A DNA stretch of 64,000 bases, taken from contig NZ_QNFY01000001.1 of assembly GCF_003290185.1 (NCBI RefSeq), forward strand, positions 1 through 64,000. The letters are read 5' to 3'. Under the pieces are notes generated by a model. The model saw only the letters and a program-made list of their open reading frames with translations. It did not search any database and was not told the origin of the DNA. Below are positions 1-9,053 of this stretch, one piece after another. Source of the DNA: Chryseobacterium lathyri (GTDB lineage Bacteria > Bacteroidota > Bacteroidia > Flavobacteriales > Weeksellaceae). Position 1 is the first letter of the stretch. Each line of letters starts with the position of its first letter. Position numbers and translations under genes: made by a program.

Positions 1-263
1 TTCCTTAGCTGTGTATAGAAAAATCCTATGATATGATAACTTTTTACCTTTTAGGTTGAATAATTGTAAAAAATACACGTCTTAAATATATGGGTTTAAA
101 CAGAAAATGGACATTTTTCTTATAACTTTTTTAAAAAATATCAATAAAATTTAAAATTTTCTTATCATAAATTAGATAAAAATAAATATTAATTTTTTAA
201 GTGTCAATTTAACATTTAAATAGCTATATATTAAGGTATTCTGAAATAATAATCATGAAATTA

Positions 264-279
264 ATGATAACCTTATCAT
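264..279. promoter_or_regulatory. Candidate XylR operator (7-bp inverted repeat, 2-bp spacer)
   Basis: The sequence ATGATAA-CC-TTATCAT is a perfect palindrome with 7-bp arms. Single copies of the same half-site occur nearby, and another (45143-45149) lies upstream of the GH127/GH146 gene. It sits about 100 bp upstream of the -7 element of the regulator-xylB-xylA operon. Assignment to the Nudix regulator encoded next door is inference from position. It could instead serve a gene to the left of the window. Confidence 0.45.
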
Positions 280-375
280 ATTTTTTACATCATTCTTATC
301 ATAAAAAAATGATATATAATCTATTGATATATAGCCTGTAATGTAGATTTTATTTTTTTTTCTCAATTGAATTTT

Positions 376-383
376 TATATTTG
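376..383 (+). promoter_or_regulatory. Candidate Bacteroidota -7 promoter element for xylR-xylBA
   Basis: TATATTTG matches the TAnnTTTG -7 consensus of Bacteroidota housekeeping promoters. It lies 26 bp before the start codon, giving a leader of roughly 20 nt. No convincing -33 TTTG is seen at the usual distance, so this rests mainly on the -7 match and position. Confidence 0.45.
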
Positions 384-409
384 TGATGTTACGCTAATGT
401 TAATAAAAG

Positions 410-1135
410 ATGAACCAGGATTTTATTCATACCTATGTTTCTGTTGATTGTGTGGTATTTGGATTTGACCATGACAACAGACTCAATATCTTACTTGTGC
501 AACGTCATGTAGATGATGTACCAGTGGATAGGCAAAGAAAATTGCCGGGTAGCTTGATTTTCAGTAATGAAGATGTGGATGATGCAGCCCATAGGGTTCT
601 TCATGAGTTAACAGGAATAAAAAAAATGGTTCTCAAGCAGTTCAAATGCTTTGCTGATCCATTTCGCGCAAGCAATCAGATTGATATCAAGTGGATGGGG
701 ACCGAGTATATGCATAATATCGACAGGATTATTACGGTGGCCTACCTTTCTCTATGTAAAATCGATCATAAAATTAACAGCACCAAATATGAAACAGTCG
801 ACTGGTATCCTGTAGATCAGGTCCCGGCATTACCCTTTGATCATAATAAGATCATTAATGAATCTTTAACAGAAATAAGAAGATGGATTGAGACCGATTT
901 TTCTATTATTTTTGAATTGCTGCCGAAAAAATTTACGATAAGACAGCTGTACCAGCTGTACAGCGCGTTAAGTGAAAAACAGATCGATATCAAGAATTTT
1001 CATAAAAAAATTTCATCATTTAATTATATCATTCCTTTAGAAGAGATAGAGCAAAACGTATCGCACCGGGCAGCAAGATACTATCGGTTCGATGCCAAGA
1101 TCTATAAGAAAAACAACACTAAACTAATTAAATAA
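410..1135 (+). CDS. Nudix-fold transcriptional regulator of xylose genes (XylR/NrtR-like)
   Basis: A 241-residue cytoplasmic protein with an N-terminal Nudix-fold domain (about 8-140) and a C-terminal winged-helix region (about 165-220, beginning FELLPKKFTIRQLYQLY). This is the layout of NrtR/AraR-type regulators. The Nudix box is degenerate: where hydrolases have REUxEExG this protein reads RVLHELTG, so the metal-binding glutamates are not conserved and it should sense a ligand rather than hydrolyse one. It lies 17 bp before xylulokinase and xylose isomerase, as regulators of this type do in Bacteroides xyl loci, so xylose or a derivative is the likely effector (inference). A paralogue is encoded at 44074-44760. 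The start at 410 follows an A-rich leader typical of the phylum. Confidence 0.8.
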   Translation: MNQDFIHTYVSVDCVVFGFDHDNRLNILLVQRHVDDVPVDRQRKLPGSLIFSNEDVDDAAHRVLHELTGIKKMVLKQFKCFADPFRASNQIDIKWMGTEYMHNIDRIITVAYLSLCKIDHKINSTKYETVDWYPVDQVPALPFDHNKIINESLTEIRRWIETDFSIIFELLPKKFTIRQLYQLYSALSEKQIDIKNFHKKISSFNYIIPLEEIEQNVSHRAARYYRFDAKIYKKNNTKLIK

Positions 1136-1152
1136 ATCCCCCTTTTCAAATT

Positions 1153-2637
1153 ATGTATTTGCTAGGATATGACATAGGCAGTTCTTCTGTTAAAGTTTGT
1201 CTCATTGAGGCATCCAGTGGAAAAATTATTGCATCAGACTTTTCTCCAAAAAAGGAAATGAAAATCATGGCAGTCAACCCAGGCTGGGCAGAACAGAACC
1301 CTGCAGAATGGTGGCTGAATTTAAAGCTGGCACATGAATCTGTAATGCATGAATCCGGAATCAATCCTGAAGATATCAGAGGAATTGGTATTACCTGGCA
1401 GATGCATGGACTGATCCTGGTCGATAAAGACCAGAATTTGCTTCGTCCTTCGATTATCTGGTGTGACAGCCGTGCTGTGCCTTATGGTGAAAAAGCTTTT
1501 CAGGAAATTGGAACTGAGAAATGCTTATCCCATCTTCTTAATTCTCCCGGAAATTTTACAGCATCAAAACTAGCCTGGGTAAAGGAAAATGAACCTGAAA
1601 TTTTTGAAAAGATTGATAAAATAATGCTGCCGGGAGATTATATTGCCATGAGGCTTTCCGGTGAAATAGGAATGACGATTGAAGGACTTTCTGAAGGCAT
1701 ATTCTGGGACTTTAAAAACAACTGTATTTCTGAGGACGTGATTAATTATTATGGAATCCCTAAAAGCTTTTTCCCTGAAATCATTCCTACTTTCGGTATC
1801 CAGTCAACGGTTTCTGCACCGGCGGCTCAGGAATTAGGATTAAAAGAAGGAACCCCAATTTCATACAGGGCAGGAGATCAACCCAATAATGCGCTCTCTC
1901 TGAATGTTTTCAATCCCGGAGAAATTGCTTCAACAGCCGGCACTTCGGGAGTGGTATATGGGGTGTTGGATAAATTGGAATATGATACCCTGTCACGGGT
2001 AAATACATTTGCCCATGTCAACTACAGTCCTGAGCAAACCAGATTGGGAGTTTTGCTGTGTATTAACGGAACAGGAATTTTAAATTCCTGGCTAAAGCAT
2101 AATTTTGCAACCTCACTGTCTTCCTATGGTGATATGAATGATCTAGCATCCCTTTCCCCGATAGGATCAAAAGGATTAAGTATCATCCCTTTTGGAAACG
2201 GGGCAGAAAGAGTCTTGGAAAACAAAGATACCAGCTGTTCTATGCACGGGATTAATTTCAACATCCATACAAAAGGAGATATTCTGCGTGCGGCACAGGA
2301 AGGAATTGTCTTTTCATATGAATATGGAATGGATATTATGAGAAATATGGGAATGGACATCCAGGTGATCCGGGCAGGCAATGCCAATATGTTTTTAAGT
2401 TCAATTTTCCGACAGTCGCTTGCCAGTGTAAGCAATGCAGTGATTGAGCTTTACGACACAGACGGAGCGGTAGGAGCTGCCAGAGCTGCCGGAATGGGAA
2501 TCGGTTTTTATGCAGATTCAACAGAGGCATTTTCATCCCTCGAAAAAATAGCAGTTATAGAACCTGAACCAGAAAAAAGAGAACAATATTTAGAAGCATA
2601 CTCAAGGTGGAAACAGCATCTTAACGAAATCATTTAA
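1153..2637 (+). CDS. xylB: Xylulokinase
   Basis: ATP-dependent phosphorylation of D-xylulose to xylulose 5-phosphate, in the cytoplasm. The 494-residue length fits FGGY-family xylulokinases. Visible motifs are the N-terminal phosphate loop (GYDIGSSSVK), the substrate segment GITWQMHG, the IIWCDSRA segment, the catalytic-base motif GDQPNN (Asp about 242) and the C-terminal GNANMFLSSIFRQ and DGAVGAARAAG segments. It follows the Nudix regulator by 17 bp and precedes xylose isomerase by 108 bp, so the three probably form one transcript. xylB before xylA, with the regulator first, is the usual Bacteroidota order. Confidence 0.95.
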   Translation: MYLLGYDIGSSSVKVCLIEASSGKIIASDFSPKKEMKIMAVNPGWAEQNPAEWWLNLKLAHESVMHESGINPEDIRGIGITWQMHGLILVDKDQNLLRPSIIWCDSRAVPYGEKAFQEIGTEKCLSHLLNSPGNFTASKLAWVKENEPEIFEKIDKIMLPGDYIAMRLSGEIGMTIEGLSEGIFWDFKNNCISEDVINYYGIPKSFFPEIIPTFGIQSTVSAPAAQELGLKEGTPISYRAGDQPNNALSLNVFNPGEIASTAGTSGVVYGVLDKLEYDTLSRVNTFAHVNYSPEQTRLGVLLCINGTGILNSWLKHNFATSLSSYGDMNDLASLSPIGSKGLSIIPFGNGAERVLENKDTSCSMHGINFNIHTKGDILRAAQEGIVFSYEYGMDIMRNMGMDIQVIRAGNANMFLSSIFRQSLASVSNAVIELYDTDGAVGAARAAGMGIGFYADSTEAFSSLEKIAVIEPEPEKREQYLEAYSRWKQHLNEII

Positions 2638-2745
2638 TCATCCTGCAACGAAGCTATTCATTGTACCTGCGGACCTATTAAATCAGCAGGCAGGGGATTC
2701 CTATATTAAATTATAAAGAACAAACTAAAAATAAAATCAAATAAT

Positions 2746-4074
2746 ATGAACATTTTAACAGAAACAAAAGCATTTTTTCCAGGTATTGAAAACATCAGAT
2801 TCGAAGGTAAAGAAAGTAGAAACCCTATGGCATTCCGTTATTATGATGCAGATAGGATCGTGATGGGAAAACCAATGAAAGAATGGATGCGTTTTGCAAT
2901 GGCATGGTGGCATACTCTGTGTGCAGACGGAAGTGATCCGTTTGGCGGAGCAACGATCCACCATCCTTGGGATATTGGCAATGATGCGGTTTCCAGAGCT
3001 AAACATAAAATGGATGCAGGTTTTGAATTCATGTCTAAAATTGGATTCCAGTATTACTGTTTTCATGATGTAGACTTAGTTGCCCCGGCAGATAACTGGA
3101 AAGACTATGAAAAAAACCTTCAGGCTGTTGTGGAATATGCCAAAGAAAAGCAAAAAGAATCTGGGATTAAGCTTCTGTGGGGAACAGCCAATGTTTTCAC
3201 GCATGAAAGATACATGAACGGAGCTTCTACCAATCCAAATTTTGATGTGGTAGCCTGTGCAGGAACTCAGGTGAAAAATTCTATTGATGCAACGATTGCT
3301 CTCGGTGGCGAAAACTATGTGTTCTGGGGCGGTAGAGAAGGTTATATGAGTCTGCTGAATACTGAAATGAAAAGAGAAAAAGACCATCTGGCCCGCTTCC
3401 TTTCAATGTCCCGTGATTATGCCCGTAGTCAGGGCTTCAAGGGAACATTCCTTATTGAGCCAAAACCAATGGAGCCAACTAAACATCAGTACGATTACGA
3501 TTCTGAAACAGTGATTGGCTTCCTGAGACATTACGGTTTAGACAAAGATTTTAAACTTAATATTGAAGTTAATCATGCTACCCTGGCGGGACATACCTTC
3601 GAGCATGAACTTCAGGTAGCAGTTGACGCAGGATTATTAGGAAGTATTGATGCCAATAGGGGAGATTACCAAAACGGATGGGATACAGACCAGTTCCCTG
3701 TGGATTATCGTGACCTGGCTCAGGCTTGGCTGGTACTTCTTCCTGCAGGAGGATTAGGAAATGGCGGAGTTAATTTTGATGCGAAAATCAGAAGAAATTC
3801 TACCGATCCGGAAGATTTATTTATCTCCCATATTTCTGGAATGGATGTTTTTGCCAAAGGATTATTAGTTGCTGCAGATATACTGGAAAACTCTGATTAT
3901 AAAAAATTACGGACAGAGCGCTATGCTTCTTTTGATAGCGGTAACGGAAAAGCTTTTGAAGAAGGGAATCTTACACTGGAAGACCTTCAGAGAATTGCTC
4001 ATGAGTTGGGTGAACCTCAGGCCAAAAGCGGAAAACAGGAATTGTTTGAAGCAATCGTGAACATGTATATCTAA
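2746..4074 (+). CDS. xylA: Xylose isomerase
   Basis: Isomerises D-xylose to D-xylulose using two divalent metals. The 442-residue length is that of the longer class II enzymes. The active-site histidine and its partner are in FHDVD (His107, Asp110). The metal ligands are in [25 protein letters not shown] and SIDANRGD...GWDTDQFP, with a further aspartate in NFDAK. It is the second catabolic enzyme of the xyl operon. The gap to the next gene is only 79 bp and holds a weak hairpin, so some readthrough into susC is plausible. Xylose should come from the GH10, GH30, GH3 and GH43 enzymes of the same locus. Confidence 0.97.
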   Translation: MNILTETKAFFPGIENIRFEGKESRNPMAFRYYDADRIVMGKPMKEWMRFAMAWWHTLCADGSDPFGGATIHHPWDIGNDAVSRAKHKMDAGFEFMSKIGFQYYCFHDVDLVAPADNWKDYEKNLQAVVEYAKEKQKESGIKLLWGTANVFTHERYMNGASTNPNFDVVACAGTQVKNSIDATIALGGENYVFWGGREGYMSLLNTEMKREKDHLARFLSMSRDYARSQGFKGTFLIEPKPMEPTKHQYDYDSETVIGFLRHYGLDKDFKLNIEVNHATLAGHTFEHELQVAVDAGLLGSIDANRGDYQNGWDTDQFPVDYRDLAQAWLVLLPAGGLGNGGVNFDAKIRRNSTDPEDLFISHISGMDVFAKGLLVAADILENSDYKKLRTERYASFDSGNGKAFEEGNLTLEDLQRIAHELGEPQAKSGKQELFEAIVNMYI

Positions 4075-4080
4075 TAATTA

Positions 4081-4127
4081 TAGAAGGCTTTCATTATAAC
4101 ACTAAGGATTTATTAATAGCCTTTCTA
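4081..4127 (+). terminator. Weak intergenic hairpin between xylA and susC
   Basis: Arms TAGAAGGCT (4081-4089) and AGCCTTTCTA (4118-4127) can pair with a one-base bulge around a loop of about 28 nt. There is no good U-tract, so a partial terminator or processing site is more likely than a full stop. Confidence 0.3.
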
Positions 4128-4153
4128 TTAATGTAATATTAAAAATAATAATT

Positions 4154-7012
4154 ATGAACAGATTTCATTTTGCTAAAACCAACAGGGCTGCGATATTTTT
4201 CGCCATGGCTCTGTTACCGTCAAGCTTAGCTTATTCTCAAAGTAAAAAAGATACTGTTGCCAAAGAAAATAAGATAGAAGAAGTTATTGTAATTGGATAT
4301 GGGACACAGAAAAAAGAAGCGGTTACCGGGTCAGTATCGTCCCTGGGTGGTACTGCTCTCAAAGAAGTTCCTTCAGCCAATATAACCGATGCGATACAGG
4401 GACGTCTTCCGGGAGTTGATATTGGCAGAACCTCTACAAAACCCGGCGCTGTACAACAGATCCGTATTAGAGGAGAACGTTCATTAACAGGCTCTAATGA
4501 CCCCTTGATTGTATTGGATGGAATTCCTTTTGTAGGTTCTTTAGGAGATATCAGCCCATCAGATATTAAAAGCTTGGATATTCTTAAAGATGCTTCTGCC
4601 ACAGCGATTTATGGATCACGTGGTGCAAACGGAGTCATTTTAATAACAACAAACAGAGGATCAAAAGGTCAGAAAGCAAGATTTACCTATAACGGATATA
4701 CTGGATTTCAGACTATTTTCTCTAAATATCCGGTGATGGATGGGCCTAAGTTTGCCAAATTACGTGCAGATGCCAAAATGTTTACCAACGCGCAAGATGA
4801 ATTCAATGATATAAATACAGACTGGCAGGATAAATATTACGGTGTGGGGCTGATGATGAACCATGATGTAGGGGTTACAGGAGGAAGCGAAAAAGGGAAT
4901 TACAACTTTGGTGTCGCGTATTTTCAGCAAAATGGAGTTGTCCCTTTGCAAAGTTATAAAAGACTTTCTATTAGGGGTTCCTTAGATCAGGAAGTAAGTA
5001 AGTTCATAAAAATAGGCTTCTCTACCAACTCAAACTTTTCTATCAACGACTTTAACGGCGTTAGCGGTGCCCCTATGTTAGGGTATTCGCCATTGGTTAG
5101 TCCCTATAAGGCTGACGGGAGTCCTAAAACTGTCATGTATAGTGCCATCGATCAGACGGCTCTCCAGACCAGAGGTATTCTCGAAAATCTAGGTGATACC
5201 TATGCTGACCGTACGAATGCTTTTAGCTCATACAATAACCTTTATGGAGAATTAAAAATACCAGGAGTTGAAGGTCTTAAATACAGGCTTAATGTTGGTC
5301 TTACCTATAGAAATTCAAATAGCGGAACCTATACAGGAACCGGTATACTCAATGTAAATCCTGCTACTGAGTCTTCGGCTGGAATCGGAAACTCGTTGAC
5401 GACGCAGTGGGTTTTGGAAAATATCCTGTCTTATGACCGAACTTTTGGTAAACACAAAATTAGTGCAACGGCATTATATTCTGCGGAACAGACCAAGTAT
5501 AACAGCTCTTACATATCAGCGAGAGATGTTCCTATCGATGCCTTTCAATACTTTAATTTAGGCCATGCACAAGGTGAGGTAACCATTGACCCAAATAATC
5601 AGGGATATTATAAAAGAGGCCTTATGTCTTTTATGGGAAGAGCCTTATATCAATATGATAACCGTTATATGCTTACGGCTACTGTCCGTTCAGACGGAGC
5701 CTCAGTTTTAGCGAAAGGGCACCAGTGGCATACCTATCCTGCAATTTCTGTGGGTTGGAATATTGCCAATGAAAACTTTCTTAAAGATTCAAAATATATC
5801 AATGTGCTTAAGCTGAGAGCCGGTTTTGGACAGACTTCCAACCAGTCTGTCGGGCCTTATACCACTTTTGGGAGTTTAAGTACGGTGCCTTATAATTTTG
5901 GAAATGAATTTGTCATCGGGAATTATGTAAATACAGCTTCAAATGCAAATTTGGGCTGGGAGTTTTCAAAAACCTGGAATTATGGATTAGATTTTACTTT
6001 ATTCAACAGAATCATCAGCGGTACCGTAGAATATTATGTTACGAAGACAGAACAGTTATTGTTAAGTAAAGGGTTGCCATCATCCAGCGGTTTGGGATCT
6101 GTGACCGAGAACGTGGGAGCATCAGAGAATAAAGGTTTCGAAATATCTCTTAATGGTACTATTTTCAATAATCCTGATGGGTTTAGCTGGGAAGTTGGAG
6201 GTAATTTATATGCCAACAGAAATAAAATTACAGCATTAGCTTCCGGAACTGACAGAAACGAGGGGAATTTATGGTTTGTAGGTCATAATATCAATGCATT
6301 ATATGATTACCAGTATATAGGTTTGTGGCAGCATGGAGATCCTTATCTGAGCGTATTGGAACCTGGAGGAAATGTGGGAATGATCAAAGTTTTATATACA
6401 GGTGGATACAATGCAGACGGAACTCCGACCAGAGCTATCGGGCCGGCTGACAGACAGATTATCGATACCAATCCGGATTTTATGGGAGGTTTCAATACAA
6501 GGTTAGCATATAAAAATATTGATCTTAGTGTGGTTGGAGCATTTCAGAAAGGGGGAGTGTTAATCAGTACACTATACGGCTCTTCAGGATATCTCAACAG
6601 ATTATCGGGAAGAGGAAATAACGTGGATGTTGATTACTGGACTGAAGAAAATCCAGACGTGCGCTATCCGAAACCAGGTGGAATGATGAGCGGAGATAAC
6701 CCGAAATACGGTTCAACTTTAGGTTTATTTGATGGCTCATACGTAAAAATAAGAACCATCACATTGGGGTACAATTTTAATAAAAATACCCTGGATGATT
6801 TAGGCGTAAGCAGTCTGAGACTGTATGTAACAGTACAGAATCCATTTGTTTTCGGTTCTCCTTATTACAGAGAATCAGGGATGGATCCTGAACCGAATTC
6901 GAGAGGGAATGAAAATCAGGCTGTAAACTCATACAAAAGCAATCAGCTGGTAATTGGTACGAATAATCCTTCTACAAGAAACTATATGATGGGGCTAAAT
7001 CTAACCTTTTAA
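4154..7012 (+). CDS. SusC/RagA-family TonB-dependent glycan transporter
   Basis: Outer-membrane transporter that imports oligosaccharides with the adjacent SusD lipoprotein, powered by TonB. The 952-residue protein has a signal peptide (to about residue 29, ending AYSQS), a TonB-box-like segment (IEEVIVIGYG, about 42-51), the plug with the SusC hallmark segments RLPGVDI and DASATAIYGSRGANGVILITT, and a long beta-barrel ending in an aromatic residue (NLTF). It lacks the carboxypeptidase-regulatory-like domain that often precedes the plug: the TonB box follows the signal peptide almost directly. It is 11 bp upstream of susD. Specificity for xylo-oligosaccharides is inferred from context. Confidence 0.93.
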   Translation: MNRFHFAKTNRAAIFFAMALLPSSLAYSQSKKDTVAKENKIEEVIVIGYGTQKKEAVTGSVSSLGGTALKEVPSANITDAIQGRLPGVDIGRTSTKPGAVQQIRIRGERSLTGSNDPLIVLDGIPFVGSLGDISPSDIKSLDILKDASATAIYGSRGANGVILITTNRGSKGQKARFTYNGYTGFQTIFSKYPVMDGPKFAKLRADAKMFTNAQDEFNDINTDWQDKYYGVGLMMNHDVGVTGGSEKGNYNFGVAYFQQNGVVPLQSYKRLSIRGSLDQEVSKFIKIGFSTNSNFSINDFNGVSGAPMLGYSPLVSPYKADGSPKTVMYSAIDQTALQTRGILENLGDTYADRTNAFSSYNNLYGELKIPGVEGLKYRLNVGLTYRNSNSGTYTGTGILNVNPATESSAGIGNSLTTQWVLENILSYDRTFGKHKISATALYSAEQTKYNSSYISARDVPIDAFQYFNLGHAQGEVTIDPNNQGYYKRGLMSFMGRALYQYDNRYMLTATVRSDGASVLAKGHQWHTYPAISVGWNIANENFLKDSKYINVLKLRAGFGQTSNQSVGPYTTFGSLSTVPYNFGNEFVIGNYVNTASNANLGWEFSKTWNYGLDFTLFNRIISGTVEYYVTKTEQLLLSKGLPSSSGLGSVTENVGASENKGFEISLNGTIFNNPDGFSWEVGGNLYANRNKITALASGTDRNEGNLWFVGHNINALYDYQYIGLWQHGDPYLSVLEPGGNVGMIKVLYTGGYNADGTPTRAIGPADRQIIDTNPDFMGGFNTRLAYKNIDLSVVGAFQKGGVLISTLYGSSGYLNRLSGRGNNVDVDYWTEENPDVRYPKPGGMMSGDNPKYGSTLGLFDGSYVKIRTITLGYNFNKNTLDDLGVSSLRLYVTVQNPFVFGSPYYRESGMDPEPNSRGNENQAVNSYKSNQLVIGTNNPSTRNYMMGLNLTF

Positions 7013-7023
7013 AAGAAAAAATC

Positions 7024-8973
7024 ATGATCAATTTAAATAAAAAATTTATCGCTGCTCTGTTTTTAGCATCATTAACATTCAGTACAGGATGTAATGAGAT
7101 ATTGGATGAACAGCCAAGAGGTATTTATACACCGGAAGATTTTACTACAGAAAGAGGAATTACACAAGGGGTTACGTCTTTGTATAGACAACTGAGAATG
7201 CTGTATGGAAACGGCTACTTCTTAAATTCTACCATGACGGGTACTGATGAGGCAACCTGGGGAAAAGATGCCGATGGCAACTTTAAAGCTATGGATATGT
7301 CCAATAACGGGAATATTGACAGTTCAACTTTCCCAACAAGTATGGTGTGGGGATCTGTTTTTCCTGCCATCAATTCTGCAAATGGAGTTATACAAAATGG
7401 TCCGTTAATTAATGTATCCGAATCACTGATTTCAGAAGCAAGATTTTTCAGGTCATTTTATTATTTCTTACTGGTTCAGACGTACGGTGGCGCACCCCTT
7501 GATTTAGGTTCAGGAGAACTGGCCTTCAATATTTCGCCAACCACCACTTCAGTTAGAAATACGGTTTCAGAAGTTTACACAAAGGCCATTTTCCCTGATT
7601 TGATCAAAGCCATTGAAAATCTTCCTGCAAGCCCAAGAGTAACCGGCGGTGTTACCAAAAATGTTGCAAGATTATATCTTTCAAAAGCCTATTTAACGTA
7701 TGCATGGTGGCTGCAAAATCCAAACAACATTCCAACCTATCCGGAGGCAACAAGAATAGATCCTGATGGTCACAATGCACAATGGTACTTCCAAAAAGCT
7801 TATGATATTGCATTAGATGGGATCAACAGTCCCGGACCGTATGCTTTACAGCCTACCTATTATAATTTAAATGTAGGATCAAATGACCGTAACAAGGAAT
7901 GTATGCTGTATGCAGACCATACAGAGACAAGTGCTTATTATAATGAAGGGGTTATTCAGGCAAGTTACGGCGATGGCTGGTCTCCAAATAATTTTGCTGC
8001 CTGGATGATGACCTGGAATTACCCTAATATCAGAAGCAGTACTTCCAGTACATCCTGGTCTGCTGTCAGTTCTGTACAAAGAGCAGCTACACAAGATCTA
8101 GGGCGTCCCTGGACACGTATGGCTCCTACCATTGAAGTTATTAAAAATACGTTTGCTGATAAAACCAATGATTCCAGATATGACGGTACATTCGTTACGA
8201 CCTACCGTGGTAACTGGGACAAAGCAGGGATGACTCAGACTACCCTGTATAATGCCAACAGTCTTCCCGTGCATCCTGGTGACCCTATTTTAACGTTTCT
8301 CAATGATGATTCTGCAGTGCCGGCTTATAGTTCCAATGCAGGGAATAGTAATATTGGAGCAGGAACGCTTCCGGGAAGAGCAGACTGGGTAGTGGCACCA
8401 AATGGAATCAGCAGAGTGGTATATCCTGGTATATGGAAAATAGGAACTTACCGTACAGATAACGGTAACGGTTTAGGCTATCCAAATCCAAGTTTAACCC
8501 GTCCGTTTGTAGCCGCTAAATTTTCAGAATTTTATTTCCTGGCAGCTGAGGCAGCAGTTAAAGGAGCTTCCGGATCTATGAGTCCTAGAGATCTTATTAA
8601 TGTAATCAGAGCCAGAGCAGGAAAATGGGTTTGGAGTGTTAGCGGAAATGTTGCAAAAGTACAGGATAACAGTGCTGCAATGATTGCTGCTACACCCAAT
8701 ACCATTACCATAGATTACATTCTGGCAGAAAGATCCCGTGAGTATTATGGCGAAGGATACAGATGGTATGATCTGGTACGTACACAGAAGTGGGAAGAAT
8801 ATGCAGCTACTTATAAAATTGCAGGAACTGCTTACGGAGATCATACCCCGCAGACTGTAACGCGTAATATTCAGAAATTTCATTATCTGAGACCAATCCC
8901 TCGGGGGCAATTGGATGCTATGGAAGTCTCTGCAGATATCAAGGACAAATATCAGAATCCTGGTTACAATTAA
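7024..8973 (+). CDS. SusD/RagB-family surface glycan-binding lipoprotein
   Basis: Partner of the SusC transporter, capturing oligosaccharides at the cell surface. The 649-residue protein begins with a lipoprotein signal ending in a lipobox (STGC, Cys23), followed by the usual NEILDEQPRG start of mature SusD proteins. The C-terminal part has the family segments LAERSREYYGEGYRWYDLVR and FHYLRPIPRGQLD. It is longer than many SusD proteins (500-600), suggesting inserted loops. It is the only SusD in the window, and no SusE/SusF-like gene follows. A strong hairpin terminator lies 24 bp after the stop. Confidence 0.92.
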   Translation: MINLNKKFIAALFLASLTFSTGCNEILDEQPRGIYTPEDFTTERGITQGVTSLYRQLRMLYGNGYFLNSTMTGTDEATWGKDADGNFKAMDMSNNGNIDSSTFPTSMVWGSVFPAINSANGVIQNGPLINVSESLISEARFFRSFYYFLLVQTYGGAPLDLGSGELAFNISPTTTSVRNTVSEVYTKAIFPDLIKAIENLPASPRVTGGVTKNVARLYLSKAYLTYAWWLQNPNNIPTYPEATRIDPDGHNAQWYFQKAYDIALDGINSPGPYALQPTYYNLNVGSNDRNKECMLYADHTETSAYYNEGVIQASYGDGWSPNNFAAWMMTWNYPNIRSSTSSTSWSAVSSVQRAATQDLGRPWTRMAPTIEVIKNTFADKTNDSRYDGTFVTTYRGNWDKAGMTQTTLYNANSLPVHPGDPILTFLNDDSAVPAYSSNAGNSNIGAGTLPGRADWVVAPNGISRVVYPGIWKIGTYRTDNGNGLGYPNPSLTRPFVAAKFSEFYFLAAEAAVKGASGSMSPRDLINVIRARAGKWVWSVSGNVAKVQDNSAAMIAATPNTITIDYILAERSREYYGEGYRWYDLVRTQKWEEYAATYKIAGTAYGDHTPQTVTRNIQKFHYLRPIPRGQLDAMEVSADIKDKYQNPGYN

Positions 8974-8997
8974 TATTATATGCATTCATGTTAACAG

Positions 8998-9035
8998 AAG
9001 CAAAGTAGGTGTTCTATTACACCTGCTTTGCTTTA
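8998..9035 (+). terminator. Strong hairpin between susD and uxuA
   Basis: Arms AAGCAAAGTAGGTG (8998-9011) and CACCTGCTTTGCTT (9020-9033) pair over 14 bp with a single G-U pair and an 8-nt loop, followed by only a short T run. It looks like a rho-independent terminator closing the susCD message. The next gene starts so soon after (ATG at 9054) that it probably depends on readthrough, so the hairpin may act as an attenuator. Confidence 0.75.
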
Positions 9036-9053
9036 ATGAAAAAAATAAAATTT

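Larger units (their letters stand above)
1..409. other. AT-rich non-coding region upstream of the xyl operon
   Basis: No credible coding frame is seen. The stretch is very AT-rich and contains several copies of the heptamer ATGATAA or its complement TTATCAT (33-39, 162-168, 264-270, 273-279, 296-302). Two of them form a perfect palindrome (listed separately). A TAnnTTTG element lies near the right end, just before the first gene. Whatever gene lies to the left is outside the window. Confidence 0.7.

Noticed and set aside
8524..8985. 153-residue open frame on the minus strand across the susD end
   Set aside because: Antisense to susD; cysteine/serine-rich shadow with no promoter or family signature.
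9009..9053. GTG and early ATG starts for uxuA
   Set aside because: GTG 9009 is inside the terminator stem; ATG 9036 is possible, but family alignment of MEKTWRWFG favours 9054.
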